Assembly: GCA_002682945.1 (NCBI GenBank) | Contig: NYSL01000015.1 | Span: 38,654 to 71,272, forward strand | Direction of reading: 5' to 3' | Length of the DNA: 32,619 bases | From: Cryomorphaceae bacterium | GTDB lineage: Bacteria; Bacteroidota; Bacteroidia; Flavobacteriales; Schleiferiaceae | Part shown: positions 24,994-32,619 of the stretch, one piece after another | Layout of the letters: each line of letters starts with the position of its first letter | Position numbering within the stretch: the stretch's first letter is position 1 | The notes under the pieces: generated by a model | The model's input: only the letters and a program-made list of their open reading frames with translations | Told to the model about the DNA's origin: nothing | Database searches by the model: none | Translations under genes and position numbers: made by a program

Positions 24994-25565
24994 TATTTAC
25001 CAATACTTACGGGTTCTGCTTCGGAAATAAACTGGGGATAAACACTTACAACTTCAGACCTATCTTCATCATTCAAGGTAATAAATGCTTTGCCAAACTT
25101 TCTTTCTGACAAATTATTACGCAACTCCGAATATGCTCCAAGAATTTCATTTCTAACTTTCACAAACATTTGATAACTAGTGCCTCTATCATTTTGAAGG
25201 GATATTATCGCTTTTTGTGGATTATCCGAACTCGCTAAACTTCTGATTCCATTACATTCGGGACAAGATCCGTCTCCATTATTGTCAATAAAGTCCTTTG
25301 CCGCTTCACGTAGTTGATCAATTGACAGGTAATCGTCTTCAACCAATAACTGATCATTTGAGTTTACTAAAACAACAAAAATATTTTTTTCCTTAATCTT
25401 ATTATCTTCTGGCGGTGGCTCATCTGTCCATGGTGCTAATTTTACCATTAGTCCTTTATCCACATCCATAGTAGTTGTCACCAAAAAGAAAATCAAAAGC
25501 AAAAAAGCAATGTCTGCCATTGAGCCCGCATTAATTTCTGGAGTTGAACGTTTTTTTCTGCCCAT
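24993..25565 (-). CDS. ExbD/TolR-family protein (first copy) with a CPEC motif
   Basis: 190 residues: N-terminal TM helix (about 17-34: SMADIAFLLLIFFLVTTTM) with the proton-path aspartate Asp19, and a periplasmic domain of 155 residues, longer than in the second copy. It carries CPECNG near 98-103, a CxxC motif not found in classic ExbD, with possible disulfide or metal binding; similar inserts are familiar to me from Bacteroidota ExbD. The pair of ExbD proteins with one ExbB suggests a mixed complex. Confidence 0.88.
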   Translation of the reverse strand: MGRKKRSTPEINAGSMADIAFLLLIFFLVTTTMDVDKGLMVKLAPWTDEPPPEDNKIKEKNIFVVLVNSNDQLLVEDDYLSIDQLREAAKDFIDNNGDGSCPECNGIRSLASSDNPQKAIISLQNDRGTSYQMFVKVRNEILGAYSELRNNLSERKFGKAFITLNDEDRSEVVSVYPQFISEAEPVSIGK

Positions 25566-25575
25566 TTGGCAATAA

Positions 25576-25986
25576 TTATTTTCGGATTCTAGAAAAAGAA
25601 GAATAAATCACTGCCGCAATTGCCAAGGAAAAAGCTACGTAAAAAGCATTAAGTCCAGTAGCCACCCATTTCGTTGTGGATTCATCTACATCAGTGTAAA
25701 AAAGATAATCCGAACCATCTGCAAAGACATAGCTAATTATAAATATCAATAAAAGCCCACCAAGTCCAAAAGCAGCACCTCTCAAACCCTTTGGGTTAAT
25801 TAACAAACCATTTATGGAACTTGCTAAGGCTAAAAGTGTAGCCGCAATAATTAAAACTAATGTTATGATAATTGCTGAATTAATCAGGCCCGCACTTTCC
25901 GAAAACCAAATTCCAAGAGTTGGGACAACACCAAGCAAGCCGGATAAACCAGCTACACCAAGCGCTATAAGTCGAGGGTTTTTCAT
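25576..25986 (-). CDS. Four-TM membrane protein in the ExbB/ExbD cluster
   Basis: 136 residues with four predicted helices: about 7-28, 34-56, 72-90 and 107-127. No motif known to me; rich in G, A and L, ending in FSRIRK. It lies between ExbB and the first ExbD, 16 and 10 bases from its neighbours, so it is part of the operon. The position suggests an accessory subunit of the motor, but that is inference only. Confidence 0.7.
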   Translation of the reverse strand: MKNPRLIALGVAGLSGLLGVVPTLGIWFSESAGLINSAIIITLVLIIAATLLALASSINGLLINPKGLRGAAFGLGGLLLIFIISYVFADGSDYLFYTDVDESTTKWVATGLNAFYVAFSLAIAAVIYSSFSRIRK

Positions 25987-26002
25987 AGCAGTTTAATATT
26001 TT

Positions 26003-26881
26003 TTACTTTTTCTTTGCTTTAAAATCAGCAACGACGTCTAAGAAGTGAATTGATGCATCTTCCATCTTGTTTACGATGTTATCCATCATGGCAATTATAA
26101 GATTATAGAAGACTTGTAAAATCATAGCGACAATCAATCCAAATACGGTGGTAAGTAAAGCGACTTTAATTCCACCAGCAACTAAGGATGGAGAGATATC
26201 TCCTGCTGCTTCAATAGCATCAAATGCACCAATCATTCCAATTACAGTTCCCATGAAACCTAACATCGGAGCTAAGGCAATAAAAAGAGAGATCCAAGAA
26301 ATGTTTCTTTCTAGTTTACCGTTTTCAACAGAACCAACGGAAACAATTGCCTTATCAACCATTTCAATTCCTTCGTCCATTTTATCTAATCCCTCGTAAA
26401 AAATCGTAGCAACTGGACCTGTTGAATTTCTGCAAACTTCTTTTGCAGCATCTACCCCTTCAGAATTTAAGGCGTTTTCTACATCTTCGAGCAACTGGTC
26501 ACTATTCGTTGTAGATAAAGCTAAATAAATTATTCTCTCTATAACGAGAGCTAATCCTAATATCAGAGCTAAAAGAACAAATGACATAAAAAAAGGTCCA
26601 CCATCAATAAAGTACTTTTTAAGAACTTGAGTGAAACTTGGGTCATCAGGTAAGGATACCTCCTCAGGTGAAGTGTCATCTAGTGAGTTTACAGCTGTGG
26701 AGTCCGCAGCTGCTAAAGTAGAATCTGTAGCCACTGAAGTAGAATCTGTTTCTGAGGCCATACTGGAGTCAACTGACACTAGTTCTGTTGAGACTTGAGA
26801 TGTTTCCGCCGCTTCTTGAGCAACAACTTTTTGTGTAAATAGGAATCCTGCTATCAGGATAAAATTGAGAACCTTTTTCAT
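26003..26881 (-). CDS. ExbB/TolQ/MotA-family proton channel with N-terminal signal and linker
   Basis: 292 residues from the ATG at 26881 (an in-frame TTG at 26890 is less likely). The start holds a signal-peptide-like segment (about 1-22, ending VVAQ), then a 50-residue S/T/D/A-rich linker with three DST units, then three TM helices around 95-120, 185-210 and 225-255. The LAPMLGFMGTVIGMIGAFD segment and GGIKVALLTTVFGLIVAMI with its conserved Thr are the MotA/TolQ/ExbB signature. It forms the pentameric channel around ExbD. The front extension is absent from E. coli ExbB. First gene of a four-gene operon. Confidence 0.92.
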   Translation of the reverse strand: MKKVLNFILIAGFLFTQKVVAQEAAETSQVSTELVSVDSSMASETDSTSVATDSTLAAADSTAVNSLDDTSPEEVSLPDDPSFTQVLKKYFIDGGPFFMSFVLLALILGLALVIERIIYLALSTTNSDQLLEDVENALNSEGVDAAKEVCRNSTGPVATIFYEGLDKMDEGIEMVDKAIVSVGSVENGKLERNISWISLFIALAPMLGFMGTVIGMIGAFDAIEAAGDISPSLVAGGIKVALLTTVFGLIVAMILQVFYNLIIAMMDNIVNKMEDASIHFLDVVADFKAKKK

Positions 26882-26925
26882 TGGTTTCAAAATAAATTAA
26901 TTAAACGTTTTAAATCGAAGATGGA

Positions 26926-26956
26926 CAAAAGTAGTAAATACAATGATCATCACAAA
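26926..26956 (-). promoter_or_regulatory. Full promoter of the exbB cluster
   Basis: On the minus strand TTTG (26956-26953), a 19-base spacer, and TACTTTTG (26933-26926): both boxes match the Bacteroidota consensus exactly, with ideal spacing. The leader to the ATG at 26881 is about 40 nt. Confidence 0.75.
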
Positions 26957-27038
26957 CAAGTAATCAAAATTGGACAAACATCATGCCGCGATTCAATTTT
27001 ACCCTAGTTGAGCAAAATTGGTCTTTCTTTCCGAAAAA

Positions 27039-27641
27039 CTAATTTTTAAAAGTTGCAATCTTCAGAGCATTGGATTCCCAATCTTTAGTGTTTTCAATTG
27101 CGGTTAAAGCATCTTTTGAACTAGAAACAACCGTCCATAATGAAAGGTGTTCAGATCGCATAAAGTTTTCTTTTACCATTTTTGACAATAATTCTATTAA
27201 AGAATCATAGAAACCATCATAATTTACAATGATTATAGGTTTTAGATACCGCCCTAATCTTTTTAAAGTTATTACCTCTAATAACTCTTCCAAGGTTCCG
27301 CAGCCTCCTGGAAGCGCGATTACTCCCTCTGTATCTTTCATTAAAAGCTTCTTTCGCTCTGACATGGTTTCAACAAAAATAAAATCCTCAACCAAAGGAT
27401 GGTGTAGTTCGATATCTTTCAAGAAATTAGGCATCACTCCTTGAACTTGACCATCAGAGGCAAGTATTTTAGATGCTAAGTGTCCCATTAATCCCGTTTT
27501 ACCTCCTCCAAAAACCAGTTTAACATTTTTTTCAATAAAATCTTCGGCTAAATACTCCGCTTGTTTCAAATACCCTTTATTTATTTTTGCCGAGGAAGCA
27601 CAATAAACTGCAATTCTGGACCCATTGAGTTTTTTTTTCAT
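27039..27641 (-). CDS. LOG-family Rossmann-fold protein
   Basis: 200 residues. GGGKTGLMG (45-53), the ERKKLLM segment (95-101) and PGGCGTLEE (111-119) are the phosphate-binding and catalytic motifs of the lysine-decarboxylase-like/LOG family, which remove ribose 5-phosphate from N6-modified or plain AMP (cytokinin-activating type). Lysine decarboxylase activity, the old annotation, is not expected. It follows the 57-aa Lacal_2735-like gene by eleven bases and is likely co-transcribed. Confidence 0.88.
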   Translation of the reverse strand: MKKKLNGSRIAVYCASSAKINKGYLKQAEYLAEDFIEKNVKLVFGGGKTGLMGHLASKILASDGQVQGVMPNFLKDIELHHPLVEDFIFVETMSERKKLLMKDTEGVIALPGGCGTLEELLEVITLKRLGRYLKPIIIVNYDGFYDSLIELLSKMVKENFMRSEHLSLWTVVSSSKDALTAIENTKDWESNALKIATFKN

Positions 27642-27652
27642 TATCGAAACCC

Positions 27653-27826
27653 TTATTTATTCTTGCGAAGATCCTCAATTTTCTTTCCTAACTCCTCTGC
27701 TTCTGCTCTTTTTATATCTGAAGCAGCGCGATCAGTTGTAGACAAATCGTATGACTCTTGAAGAAGAGCCTTATATCTGATAGTTAACTTCTCTTCCTCA
27801 GTTTTCCCTTTGAACCATCCAAACAT
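27653..27826 (-). CDS. Lacal_2735-like small protein, 57 aa
   Basis: A complete reading frame from ATG at 27826 to TAA at 27653. It starts MFGWFKGKTEEEKL and is almost all helix and highly charged, ending KKIEDLRKNK. The MFGWFK start, the central ALLQESYDLSTTDRAASD segment and the repeated E/K pattern fit the small Lacal_2735 family of Bacteroidota. Function unknown. No transmembrane segment. First gene before the LOG-family gene. Confidence 0.8.
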   Translation of the reverse strand: MFGWFKGKTEEEKLTIRYKALLQESYDLSTTDRAASDIKRAEAEELGKKIEDLRKNK

Positions 27827-27878
27827 CAGTTTAAATTATAAATTAATTATTAAAAAAATTTTACAGCAGTGAATTACT

Positions 27879-28136
27879 TTATTTTCCAATACTGCCAAGA
27901 ACTCGCTTCATAAATTCAGCTGATGCAGCTTTGGCGTCTTTTGTCCCTTTGCTGTCCCTAATTATTCCAATCACCTCTATAGCCCCTAGCGTATTGGAAA
28001 TAAGCTCACCTATAACTTCAATTTCTTCATCCTTTAAAGATGGAATTTCAGAGATAGCCTCGAGAACATCTACTGTTTCCAAAAGATAATCTTCATCAAA
28101 TTTTTCAGACAAAGTCCTAATTAGAGGCAACTTCAT
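27879..28136 (-). CDS. Small conserved protein (DUF6952-like)
   Basis: 85 residues, mostly helical and acidic at the centre, ending AEFMKRVLGSIGK. I think it belongs to the small DUF6952 group of Bacteroidota; the match is from memory. Its start overlaps the thioredoxin gene by 20 bases, so it is translationally coupled and third in the peroxiredoxin-thioredoxin operon. No cysteines, so it is not itself a redox enzyme; a partner or adaptor role is possible. Confidence 0.75.
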   Translation of the reverse strand: MKLPLIRTLSEKFDEDYLLETVDVLEAISEIPSLKDEEIEVIGELISNTLGAIEVIGIIRDSKGTKDAKAASAEFMKRVLGSIGK

Positions 28137-28428
28137 CTACAAAATCTTTTAAAACCTGCAATTTATTCGTTTGAACTTGCCCTATAATTTTACCTTTTTC
28201 AAAAGCAGCAAAAGTTGGCAAATTACTGACATCAGCATATTGCCTTGATTTGGGAAGCTTTTCAGCATCAACATAGTAAAATGAAGCATTTGGGTTTTCA
28301 GCTGCAAATTTTTTAAATTTTGGCTTCATGATTCGGCAATTGCCACACCATCCTGCGCCGTATTGAACCAAAACTTTATCGGTCTTTGATAAAACCTCTC
28401 CTAAGTTATCTTCTTTCAGTTCAATCAT
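28117..28428 (-). CDS. Thioredoxin-family protein with CGNC active site
   Basis: 103 residues, single thioredoxin domain, cytoplasmic. The active site is WCGNC (27-31) instead of the usual WCGPC; cis-proline P71 (NLPTF) is present. Reduces disulfides, most likely the peroxiredoxin encoded eight bases upstream, in place of AhpF. The 20-base overlap with the next gene suggests matched expression of the two. Confidence 0.9.
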   Translation of the reverse strand: MIELKEDNLGEVLSKTDKVLVQYGAGWCGNCRIMKPKFKKFAAENPNASFYYVDAEKLPKSRQYADVSNLPTFAAFEKGKIIGQVQTNKLQVLKDFVDEVASN

Positions 28429-28436
28429 AATAAATT

Positions 28437-29066
28437 CTAATGCTTACTTAAGTAATTGGCTACACTCTCGCGAGATTCACTCATGGCTTCTTTACCCTCT
28501 TCCCAGTTTGCAGGACATACCTCACCATGTTTTTGGTTGTGAGCATAGCCATCAATAAGACGAAGGTATTCGTCTACATTCCGACCAAGGGGCATAACAT
28601 TTACAGATTCATGAAAAATTGTGCCTTCTTCATCAATCAAAAAAGTAGCACGATAACTCACGTTATCTCCTTCAATTGAATAATTCTCCTCGGTACCAAT
28701 ATATTCTGTATCCAGAATATCGAGGGTTTCCGAGAGGTGTCGAGTCGAATCAGCAATCAAAGGAAATGTTACGCCTTCAATACCACCATTGTCTTTTGGA
28801 GTGCTGAGCCAGGCAAAATGCACCTCCGGAGTATCGCAACTCGCACCAATTACCATAGTGTTGCGTTTTTCAAACTCTGAGAGCTTTGATTGAAAAGCGT
28901 GTATCTCAGTGGGACAAACAAACGTAAAATCCTTTGGGTACCAAAATAAAATGATCTTCTTTTTATTTTCCAATGCCTCTTGTAACACATTTATTTTAAA
29001 AGTATCACCCATTTCATTCATGGCATTTACAGAAATGTCTGGAAATTTTTTACCGACCTTACTCAT
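28437..29066 (-). CDS. 2-Cys peroxiredoxin (AhpC/TSA family)
   Basis: 209 residues from the ATG at 29066. Peroxidatic Cys51 in FVCPTE and resolving Cys184 in EVCPANW mark a typical 2-Cys peroxiredoxin; PLGRNVDEYLRLID is also standard. It reduces H2O2 and organic peroxides. An in-frame TTG at 29102 overlaps the -7 box (29107-29100) and is rejected as start. Operon: peroxiredoxin, thioredoxin, DUF6952-like protein. Confidence 0.95.
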   Translation of the reverse strand: MSKVGKKFPDISVNAMNEMGDTFKINVLQEALENKKKIILFWYPKDFTFVCPTEIHAFQSKLSEFEKRNTMVIGASCDTPEVHFAWLSTPKDNGGIEGVTFPLIADSTRHLSETLDILDTEYIGTEENYSIEGDNVSYRATFLIDEEGTIFHESVNVMPLGRNVDEYLRLIDGYAHNQKHGEVCPANWEEGKEAMSESRESVANYLSKH

Positions 29067-29099
29067 TTGATTTTTGATTTTAAATTGTGAATAATATAT

Positions 29100-29107
29100 C
29101 AAAGTTA
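29100..29107 (-). promoter_or_regulatory. -7 promoter element of the peroxiredoxin operon
   Basis: TAACTTTG on the minus strand matches TAnnTTTG exactly. TTTG at 29128-29125 stands 17 bases upstream, slightly closer than ideal. The leader is about 28 nt. Confidence 0.6.
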
Positions 29108-29212
29108 AGCGTTAAAAATCAAGTCAAAAAGAAGACGAATAAATATTTTTTTATCGGTTTAATCTAAATGTTTTTTGCCTAGATAAAATAAATAAATGAA
29201 TTTGTAATGGCC

Positions 29213-29220
29213 TATATTTG
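29213..29220 (+). promoter_or_regulatory. -7 promoter element of the DEAD-box helicase gene
   Basis: TATATTTG, exact match, followed by TATCC and the TTG start codon at 29226. Transcription should begin at or next to the start codon. No -33 TTG at the normal spacing. Confidence 0.55.
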
Positions 29221-29225
29221 TATCC

Positions 29226-30602
29226 TTGAAAGACTTTACAAACTTAAAACTTGCTTCACCTCTTTTAGATGCCCTAGAAAAGCAGGGCTACAAGAAGCCG
29301 ACTCCAATTCAAATTAAAGCCATACCACCTGCACTAGAAGGTAAAGACATACTTGGGACAGCACAAACTGGTACTGGAAAAACGGCTGCATTTACCTTAC
29401 CTATTCTCCAACAGCTCCTTCCAGTTCTAAAGAATAAAAACAAGAGACCAATACGAGTTTTAATTTTAACTCCAACGAGAGAATTAGCTCTTCAAATACA
29501 TGATAGCATTACTCATTATGGAAGCCAAACGGAAGTATTTCATTCCGTAATATTTGGCGGGGTCGGACAAAAACCGCAAACCGATGCATTGAGACGCGGA
29601 GTTGATATAATCACTGCCACCCCAGGCAGACTCTTAGATCTCATAAATCAGGGGCACGTCAACCTAAGTAGATTGGAACACTTTGTCTTGGATGAGGCAG
29701 ATAGAATGTTGGATATGGGCTTTATTCATGATGTAAAAAAAATATTTTCAAAAATCCCCAGTAAAAGGCAGACTTTACTTTTTTCAGCGACGATGCCGAA
29801 AGAGGTATTGAGCCTAAGTGATTTTCTACTCAACGATCCCATTCGAATATCAGTGGCACCTGTATCTTCAACTGCTGAAAAAGTAGATCAAAAAGTGTTT
29901 TTTGTTGATCAAAAATCAAAACGTTTATTGCTGAAATTTCTATTAAATGATGATAAATTAGCTATCCATGCTGCCTTAGTTTTCACAAGAACAAAGCACG
30001 GGGCTAACCGTGTAGTAAAAGACCTAACGAAAAACAATATTACCGCCCAGGCAATTCATGGGAATAAGAGTCAAAATGCACGGCAAAATGCTTTAGATAA
30101 CTTTAAAAAAAGAATTACTAGAGTACTTGTTGCTACAGACATTGCTGCGCGGGGAATCGATATTGACGATTTATCTCATGTGATTAATTATGATATTCCG
30201 AATATCCCAGAAACCTATGTTCATAGAATAGGAAGGACTGGAAGAGCTGGAAATAGCGGTATTGCTTGGTCTTTTGTTGATACTGAAGAGCGCAAATACT
30301 TATCTGATATTCAAAAGCTCATAAAAAAAGAAATTGAAATTGAAATAAATCACGAATTCCAACCTCAATCAAATGCAGGTACGGAAAAAAGAGTTCAAAA
30401 GTCAAAAAGCAACAGTTCCAATGAAAAGAGATTTAAAAAAAATAAACTTAAGAAAGTGCAAAGTCAAAAAAAGTATCATGAAAAAAAGTCACATGCTGTT
30501 TCAGGCCGAGAAGAAAACAATTTGAGAAAAGAGAATGATACTTCCTACTGGGGAAGTGACTCTTCTGGCTCAGGGGGTGCTTTTACGAAACCAAAAAATT
30601 AA
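29226..30602 (+). CDS. DEAD-box ATP-dependent RNA helicase (RhlE-like)
   Basis: 458 residues. Q motif (GYKKPTPIQ), motif I AQTGTGKT (46-53), [19 protein letters not shown] (156-159), SAT (187-189), then [11 protein letters not shown] and HRIGRTGR in the second RecA domain. The last ~95 residues are a basic, disordered tail (K/S/N-rich) that probably binds RNA, ending [13 protein letters not shown]. Role: ribosome assembly or RNA unwinding, often in the cold. The start is TTG: in frame there is no ATG before the conserved [13 protein letters not shown], and a stop lies seven codons upstream at 29205. Confidence 0.93.
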   Translation: MKDFTNLKLASPLLDALEKQGYKKPTPIQIKAIPPALEGKDILGTAQTGTGKTAAFTLPILQQLLPVLKNKNKRPIRVLILTPTRELALQIHDSITHYGSQTEVFHSVIFGGVGQKPQTDALRRGVDIITATPGRLLDLINQGHVNLSRLEHFVLDEADRMLDMGFIHDVKKIFSKIPSKRQTLLFSATMPKEVLSLSDFLLNDPIRISVAPVSSTAEKVDQKVFFVDQKSKRLLLKFLLNDDKLAIHAALVFTRTKHGANRVVKDLTKNNITAQAIHGNKSQNARQNALDNFKKRITRVLVATDIAARGIDIDDLSHVINYDIPNIPETYVHRIGRTGRAGNSGIAWSFVDTEERKYLSDIQKLIKKEIEIEINHEFQPQSNAGTEKRVQKSKSNSSNEKRFKKNKLKKVQSQKKYHEKKSHAVSGREENNLRKENDTSYWGSDSSGSGGAFTKPKN

Positions 30603-30634
30603 TGCCATAAAACCCTCATTAACTAAAAATAAAT

Positions 30635-31171
30635 ATGAAAATTGTAGCATTTGGAGCATCATATTCAAGAGATTCAATAAATAAGGAATGGGCTCGATTT
30701 GTTGCTTTCCAGATATCAAAAGAGTCATCTGAAGTTTTAGATTTAAATGATTTTGACTTGCCTGTTTATACAGTTGAACGAGAGAAAAATGGTATACCAA
30801 AGGCAGTGGGATCATTTATTTCAAAATTAAATTCAGCAGATCTTTTGGTTATTTCTTTTGCAGAATACAACGGCTCCTACACAGCTGGATTCAAAAATTT
30901 ATTCGATTGGGCGTCTGTTCATACATTGAAAATGTTTGAAGGGAAAAAATTAATTCTTCTTTCGACTGCTCCAGGTAAAAGAGGTGGTAAAACGGTTTTA
31001 AATGCTGCAATTGAAAGATTCCCAAGACATGGAGGTGAAATAATTGGCACCATGACTTTACCTAATTTCAAAGAAAATTTTGATCCTGAAACAGGATTTA
31101 AAAATGATCAAATCCGAGATATATTTGAATCTTTCATGAATGAAATCAAACGAGTTATAACGAAACGCTAA
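30635..31171 (+). CDS. NAD(P)H-dependent FMN reductase
   Basis: 178 residues with a flavodoxin-like fold. GASYSRDSINKEWA near the start is the phosphate-binding loop; FAEYNGSYTAGFKNLFDW (about 75-92) is the flavin-binding motif of NADPH-dependent FMN reductases. It reduces FMN or quinone-like acceptors. 32 bases after the helicase; both could be on one transcript. Confidence 0.88.
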   Translation: MKIVAFGASYSRDSINKEWARFVAFQISKESSEVLDLNDFDLPVYTVEREKNGIPKAVGSFISKLNSADLLVISFAEYNGSYTAGFKNLFDWASVHTLKMFEGKKLILLSTAPGKRGGKTVLNAAIERFPRHGGEIIGTMTLPNFKENFDPETGFKNDQIRDIFESFMNEIKRVITKR

Positions 31172-31208
31172 TAGTTCATCATACTGAGTTTTCGTAATAT
31201 TGAAGCAA

Positions 31209-31964
31209 ATGAATTTGTCGTTTTATCATAACGCTGGAAAAATTTACCTGTCAGTACTTTTCATATTGACAAACTCTTTTTTAATTCAAGCTCAAAACAT
31301 TTCGAATAACCTGTGGAGTGATCTAAGCCTAAACTATGAAATATTTAACACAATTGATCTTAAATATGAAATTGGAAATAGATCAAATGACAATGGGGCC
31401 AGAAAGAGCTATCATGATTTTATAATTAAATACTCTGTTAATAACCGCTTCAAGATAGCGATAGGTACCAGACACTCTAACCTTTCATTTTTGGATTCAA
31501 CAATTTTCAATGATGGTTTAGAGGAAGACTTTGAGGACGTTGCTGACAGATTTCATTTTGATGTATCTGGCAGATTAATTAAGTATGGTGAATTCAAATT
31601 AAAATATCGCCTCAGAGCACAGAGAAAAATTCGTGGTTTTTATTCTGGTATTAACAATCCAACATTTAAAAGAACATACATTCGAACCAGAGGTGTTATT
31701 GAATATACTGTATCAAAAAAAATAAGAGCTACAGCTGGCTCCGAATTATTTTTTTCCATAGAAGAAACTTCACCAATTTATATAAGAAAAAATAGACATA
31801 CTCTTGGACTAGAATACGATTTAAATAAAATCTACAGTGCACAGCTGCAATATTCATATCAAACAGAATTCAAGTCTTCTCCCCAAAAATCCCTCAATAT
31901 TCTAATGTTAGATTTCAAAATTGATTTAAACCAATTATCAAAGAAATTGAATTTGAAGAATTAA
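31209..31964 (+). CDS. DUF2490-family outer-membrane protein
   Basis: 251 residues from the ATG at 31209 (an in-frame TTG at 31200 is the alternative). A hydrophobic signal segment (IYLSVLFILTNSFLIQAQ) is followed by alternating beta-strand residues and aromatic ends, with KLKYRLRAQRKI and LGLEYDLNKIYSAQLQYSYQ, typical of DUF2490 barrels. Function not known. The VTC-type gene starts nine bases downstream, which suggests co-expression. Confidence 0.8.
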   Translation: MNLSFYHNAGKIYLSVLFILTNSFLIQAQNISNNLWSDLSLNYEIFNTIDLKYEIGNRSNDNGARKSYHDFIIKYSVNNRFKIAIGTRHSNLSFLDSTIFNDGLEEDFEDVADRFHFDVSGRLIKYGEFKLKYRLRAQRKIRGFYSGINNPTFKRTYIRTRGVIEYTVSKKIRATAGSELFFSIEETSPIYIRKNRHTLGLEYDLNKIYSAQLQYSYQTEFKSSPQKSLNILMLDFKIDLNQLSKKLNLKN

Positions 31965-31973
31965 CTTGCGCAT

Positions 31974-32619
31974 ATGGATTTAAATTCTATTTTGAGACAA
32001 TTTAGTCCAATTTCCTTAGAGGAAATGGATAGTGTTGAACTCATGAACCGGTTTGATTCTAAATTTATATTTCCTTTACTATCACTTAATGAAGTTTTAA
32101 AAAATTTAAACAAATACTATCAAGTCCTCAATGTTAAAGGAAAAAATGTTCACTCCTACGAAAGCTTATACCTTGACGATCAAAAAAATCGATTTTATAA
32201 CGATCATCATTCAGGAAAAAATCCCAGATTTAAAGTAAGACATCGAAAATATGTAGATTCCAATATGTCTTACTTGGAGGTGAAAGAAAAGAAGAATGGG
32301 CGAACAAATAAAAACCGAATTTCAAGTACTATGTGGGCTGAGGATTTCTCGGATAATCAAACAAAATTTTTAAATGATTTTTCTCTACCTACTAAAAATC
32401 TGCGAAAAACAATTAAGACCTCTTACGACAGAATAACACTAGTATCACTGATTTCTGCAGAAAGAATAACGATAGATATAAATATTCAATTTTCCGATAA
32501 AAAAAGTACAGTTACAACGCATGAATTTGTGGTAGCTGAAATCAAACAAAATAAAATTCAAAGAGATAGTCCTTTTTACAAAAGAATGAGAGCTATGAAT
32601 CTGCGTCGAACAAATATCA
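31974..32619 (+). CDS. VTC-domain polyphosphate polymerase-like protein (truncated by window end)
   Basis: 215 codons are visible and the frame runs off the end of the window. ELMNRFDSKFIF (about 22-33), YESLYLDD, FKVRHRKY, YLEVKEKKNGRTNKNR and VVAEIKQNK show the tunnel-fold VTC/CYTH-like basic and acidic residues that bind nucleotide and polyphosphate. The family makes polyphosphate from ATP in yeast; in bacteria it often stands next to DUF4956 membrane proteins, which I cannot see here. Nine bases after the DUF2490 gene. Confidence 0.85.
   Translation, partial: MDLNSILRQFSPISLEEMDSVELMNRFDSKFIFPLLSLNEVLKNLNKYYQVLNVKGKNVHSYESLYLDDQKNRFYNDHHSGKNPRFKVRHRKYVDSNMSYLEVKEKKNGRTNKNRISSTMWAEDFSDNQTKFLNDFSLPTKNLRKTIKTSYDRITLVSLISAERITIDINIQFSDKKSTVTTHEFVVAEIKQNKIQRDSPFYKRMRAMNLRRTNI

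Noticed and set aside
26882-27038. Repeated AAAATTGG words upstream of the exbB promoter
   Set aside because: Only two copies with irregular spacing; no array or dyad.

Overview
The window looks like a chromosomal piece of a low-GC member of the Bacteroidota, probably marine and from Flavobacteriales or Cytophagales; I cannot place it more precisely. The evidence is a secreted M43 metalloprotease with a type IX secretion sorting domain, families typical of the phylum (Lacal_2735-like, DUF2490-like, DUF3089-like, an ExbB/ExbD/ExbD cluster), very A/T-rich intergenic DNA without clear Shine-Dalgarno sequences, and repeated matches to the Bacteroidota promoter -7 element TAnnTTTG. No insertion sequence, phage gene, CRISPR array or rRNA was seen, and no gap between genes exceeds 300 bp.

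Layout. 1-3.7 kb: secreted M43 protease convergent with a GT-C-type membrane glycosyltransferase. 3.8-6.6 kb: cysC-cysD-cysN, which activate sulfate to APS and PAPS, behind a promoter overlapped by a perfect 19-bp inverted repeat. 6.7-7.7 kb: an unfamiliar HTH protein. 7.7-9.9 kb (minus): sulfotransferase-like protein, class IV aminotransferase and DoxX in an apparent operon. 10.0-12.3 kb (minus): photolyase/cryptochrome plus pirin. 12.3-14.5 kb (minus): tRNA-Val(GAC), a DUF3089 hydrolase, a YfiT/DinB-like protein, a CAT-anticodon tRNA that looks like tRNA-Ile2, and a tiny membrane protein. 14.6-18.7 kb: AraC regulator and a large secreted Asp-box repeat protein.

18.7-24.5 kb: methylmalonyl-CoA epimerase and an MsbA-like ABC exporter (minus) diverge from rbfA and a LolC/E-like permease (plus); then dusB (minus) diverges from a CPBP membrane protease (plus). 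24.5-26.9 kb (minus): ExbB, a 4-TM protein and two ExbD proteins, a TonB/Tol-type energy module behind the best promoter in the window. 27.0-29.1 kb (minus): LOG-family protein with a 57-aa Lacal_2735-like protein, then peroxiredoxin, CGNC thioredoxin and a small conserved protein. 29.2-32.6 kb (plus): DEAD-box RNA helicase, flavin reductase, DUF2490 protein and a truncated VTC-type polyphosphate polymerase.

Most genes are housekeeping or lineage-typical. The points most worth a second look are the palindrome over the cysC promoter, the unfused sulfotransferase/aminotransferase pair, -7 boxes placed so that several mRNAs should be leaderless (both sides of the ABC exporter/rbfA divergence, and a TTG-initiated helicase), and a photolyase with a changed tryptophan electron-transfer chain. 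I did not find a clearly new defence system or mobile system.
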